Source: Dioscorea cayenensis subsp. rotundata
Taxonomy: Eukaryota; Streptophyta; Magnoliopsida; Dioscoreales; Dioscoreaceae
Reading direction: 5' to 3'
Assembly: GCF_009730915.1 (NCBI RefSeq)
Contig: NC_052478.1
Location: 21,618,387 to 21,682,386, forward strand
Length of the DNA stretch: 64,000 nucleotides
Position numbers and translations under genes: made by a program. Positions 61,199 to 64,000 of this stretch are shown here, piece by piece; position 1 is the first letter of the stretch; each line of letters begins with the position of its first letter. The notes beneath the pieces are model-generated. The model was not told where the DNA came from. It made no database searches and worked only from the letters and a program-made list of their open reading frames with translations.

Positions 61199-62140
61199 TT
61201 ATCCTTCCATAGCATTGTCTAGGTTTGCTTCTCCAATATCGTCTAAGGCTTCTAAGTCTGCAGAGTCATATGCTCCCATGGCGTAATCCAAAAAGTCTTC
61301 ATCAAGTTCACTGATAAAAATTTTGTTATCTCCAATAGAAGTTTCAAACCAGCTAGCATTGTATCTCTTAAAATGATCAGTTAGCTCTAGATCTGTAACA
61401 AGAGTTCCTTGCAATGGAGAACGATAACTTTTTGAATTTGCTGAAGTGAATATCTTTAGATTGATTTGTTCGCCAATAAGATAATTTGTCATGAATGCCT
61501 TAGGAGCCACTCCTAGTGCATAAGCTCTCCATCGTCGAAGTCTTTCCTCTGTCTGAATGTCGATATGATTTTGGGAGAAAGACTGAGAGTCCCATCGATA
61601 AACTTTAGGTTTCCCATGATGGACTATGTTGATTTGAACATAGTGTTGTGTATAAGAAGGATATCCTTTGAAAGAAGGAGGGATACTCATGAAATTTAAC
61701 ACAACAAATTGCTTAGTATAACATTCCATCAGTGAGGCAACAATAGTTTTCAACTTTGAAGGGAACTGGGATAGGAGCCTCATCTGTTTTGCCTCTGTGA
61801 TAATCAATTTTTTTAATAGGCCTAGTTCAAATAAAAGATTAACAGAAAGTTCCTCAGAAAATATTTCACATTCAAGAAGGTTGATAGAGGCTTGTATAAT
61901 GGAGAAACCATCTTTGCATATGCATGTTTGAATATCAGGATGATCTTGGCCCCTAAACTTTGTCATGCAAAAACTGAGGCCTTTAATCTTCGTAGTAGGA
62001 GACAAAGCAATTTCTTCTAGGGTCTCAATTGTCTGTAATAGTTGCTTATGTTTATCATGATAGACTATCTCCTGTATTTGTTGCTTTAGAGGGCTCAGTC
62101 ACTGGGGAAATTTTTCAAATGTTTTTTCTTTTTCTTCCAT
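61199..62140 (-). pseudogene. Terminal ORF of the pararetrovirus-like element, one nonsense codon
   Basis: From ATG at 62140-62138 the frame runs 314 codons to the stop at 61199-61201, broken only by TGA at codon 14 (62101-62099). The product would be a soluble protein: a charged N-terminus with a likely coiled segment, a mixed middle with FKGYPSYTQHYVQINIV and EERLRRWRAYALG, and an acidic C-terminal tail (ELDEDFLDYAMG). It sits where caulimoviruses carry their last ORF (translation transactivator), but I see no motif proving that. It could also be a movement or capsid-related protein. Upstream it abuts a SINE fragment and the rest of the virus is missing. Confidence 0.5.
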
Positions 62141-62162
62141 ATCTGTTAACCATGACCATGAC

Positions 62163-62275
62163 CTCCCCCTTATCTGTGAACAGTATATAAACAGTACTGT
62201 CGGGGGAGGGATTTGAACCCATGACCTCCCCCTTATACTTTGGTGTCATACCATTGGGCTATCCAATGGTTGACT
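62163..62275 (-). mobile_element. Truncated tRNA-derived SINE, second copy of the family
   Basis: On the minus strand the head reads GGATAGCCCAATGGTATG with a perfect A box (TAGCCCAATGG), then GGTTCAAATCC as B box, matching the SINE at 1426. After about 100 bases it diverges, and AAGGGGGAGGTCATGG occurs a second time, so the tail is rearranged. No poly(A) tail or duplication was found. Confidence 0.75.
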
Positions 62276-62279
62276 ACAC

Positions 62280-64000
62280 ACACTTATATATGCTAACATT
62301 GCACTCATTTAAAAATTCACAAATCCTTGATTTAATATAAACTTATAAGAAAAAATATATTTGAAGACATGCTTTAATATCATGCTAATAGAGAGTGGGT
62401 CATCGACTTATTAAAAATTACAACTGGGTAATCTAATTTTAAAATTACAATCAATTGTAATATATTAACTATTAACGACATACTAATATGATGGTATATA
62501 TCACCAATTTCTAGCTATATTAGCATTGCCATATGATTACTAAAAAATAAAAATATCATCCCCTGACATTTTCACATGGCTAAAGATGTCATGTCATACA
62601 ACATTGTTAATAGTGTAGGTGTTAGTAAATAAAATAATTGCAATTGTTATGTTGGGTAATTAAATTAATTTTTCTTATAATTTGATAATTCAAATAAAAA
62701 TTATCTCAATAATTGAGTAACTATGTCAGTATTTTATCCAAAAATAAAGATAAAAGATACAACTATAAAAAAAACTTTATAATTCATTCATTTAATGTTA
62801 TTTTGCATTAAACTCATATTTTGAAACAATGTTTTTAATGAGATAAATTTATTCAGTTTAATTTTGTGATTTAAAGAGTAACAACTATAAGTGTACATTA
62901 AATAAAATAATATAATTAAATAAATAATTACTTTTACTAAGATTATTTTTTTTTTTAAAAAAAAATGATTCATCATTCATCCAAACTCATGCTCATCATG
63001 CAATATTTGAAATTACTGCTATATAATTATTGAGTGGTAAATGTAATTGGTCATCATTAGAACTCAAATTGCAGTTAAATCACTTGACATATGATTTTAA
63101 ATAATTAACTTTTGAAAATAAAAATATAATGAATTATTATTTACTTGTTGCCACAGCATAAATTAAATATTTTAAAAATTATAAATTATAAACTTCTAAC
63201 TGATTTTAAAATTAGGGTGCTAACAATATTTGACACATCAATAGTTATGTATTTTACATTAAAAATAAAATGAATAAAAATATAAATAGATCATTAAAAA
63301 AAAAAAATAATGGAAGACCATGATCTTAACCATACTTGACTTCATTATGCAAAATTAAAAGTAAGATATTAAACAATTTTGAGTTCAAAATTTAATAGCA
63401 GTGATAATGTATCATCAATTATGGGCAGCTCAAACCCAATCTTCTATTAATTTCCGGCTTGTGAGCACATCAAACATCAATGCAATGGCTTATTCAGATT
63501 ATGTATATTTATAAAACTAATTGGAGAAGACCTACCCGTACGAAGGACAAAAATAAAATAGATTACCTAGTGAAGTATAGTAGTGATAATGACTGATTTG
63601 ATACTCTAAAAAAATTAATTAAAGGAAATAAATAGCAAAAAAATCACCTTGTGATTTCAAAATTATATGTCAAATATAATTATTATCACAAAAATAAAAA
63701 AATTGTAGTTGCTTCATTATATTTTTTAATATATTTAATTAGTTTACTCTAATATCTAAAGAACTTTTAATTTCTTGCACATTGTTAATATATTAATCAA
63801 TTTTCTCCAATATCTTAAAAACTTTTACTTTCTTACACTGGCAGATATTTTATTTTATATTTTTAGCAAAGGCAGAGTATGGTTCAAACAAAGTTAATAG
63901 ATGATTCATTCTAGTAAAAACAAAATGACAGTTAAAAAAATATTAGATAAAAATTCTAATAATTGATTTTAAATTGTTTCACAAGAAGCTCATGAATTTG
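62280..64000. other. AT-rich intergenic DNA, no gene seen
   Basis: Apart from the right copy of the direct repeat (62760-63290) nothing coding or mobile could be supported. Confidence 0.6.
62760..63290 (+). repeat. Right copy of the 0.5 kb direct repeat
   Basis: Matches 56313-56805 in order and orientation. Similarity begins near AACTATAAAAAAAACTTT and ends near AAAATAAAATGAATAAA. I judge the copies clearly diverged, so the duplication is old. Confidence 0.75.

Larger units (their letters stand above)
56935..62140 (-). mobile_element. Endogenous pararetrovirus-like (Caulimoviridae-type) remnant
   Basis: Reading the minus strand and skipping the solo LTR at 58266-61051, the order is: a 314-codon terminal ORF (62140-61199, one nonsense codon), about 200 bases to a TATA box (58203-58196), AATAAA (58157-58152), a leader of about 490 nt, a primer-binding site like the complement of tRNA-Met (57680-57664), and four short, tightly packed ORFs (57581-56935). 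Promoter, poly(A) signal, long leader, tRNA-Met primer site and closely packed ORFs in this order are the plan of the pregenomic RNA region of plant pararetroviruses. No LTR-like CA end precedes the primer site, which argues against an LTR retrotransposon. Capsid, protease and reverse transcriptase are absent, so this is a fragment. Confidence 0.6.

Overview
This is a nuclear window from a flowering plant. The genes are split by short GT-AG introns, the background is very AT-rich with long (TA)n tracts, and there are SINE, hAT, Mutator-like and LTR insertions, a plastid DNA insertion and an assembly gap. The one intronless gene (a GATL glycosyltransferase) is strikingly GC-rich. With the gene families present this suggests a non-grass monocot (yam-like is only a guess). 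Layout, left half: a PR-1 defence gene (566-1057) followed by a TSD-flanked SINE; a small conserved gene of unknown function with a 1.9 kb 5'UTR intron (3645-6064); a hAT MITE (8682-9107); a GATL gene with a one-base frameshift (11102-12128); a gene-poor stretch with a 1000-N gap (17236-18235); the eight-exon plastid cytochrome c assembly gene CCS1 (19161-22359), whose first intron holds an 85-bp minisatellite. Centre (26.9-41.6 kb): a duplicated MATE transporter / inositol polyphosphate 5-phosphatase 11 pair. In the first copy the MATE gene is intact and the phosphatase is a truncated ruin; in the second the MATE gene is a twice-duplicated, transposon-riddled ruin and the phosphatase is intact. 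Between them lie a decayed short-chain dehydrogenase and a possible LINE scrap. A two-exon BTB/POZ gene follows (42316-44079). Right half: almost only repeats. There is a foldback element (48.7 kb), a three-unit 275-bp tandem repeat with compensated hairpins (49.0-49.9 kb), a hAT-like element holding another hAT-like element and a chimeric plastid insertion of ycf2 plus ndhB (51.1-53.6 kb), and a 1.4 kb Mutator-like foldback element (53.6-55.1 kb). These last two interrupt what was a simple tandem repeat. The most unusual region is 56.9-62.3 kb. On the minus strand it has a long terminal ORF, then a TATA box, a poly(A) signal, a leader of about 490 nt, a tRNA-Met-like primer-binding site, and a chain of four tiny ORFs spaced +3, +3 and -1 nt. 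This is the layout of an endogenous pararetrovirus (Caulimoviridae-like), here split by a 2.8 kb solo LTR. All calls are from reading the sequence; no database search was possible.
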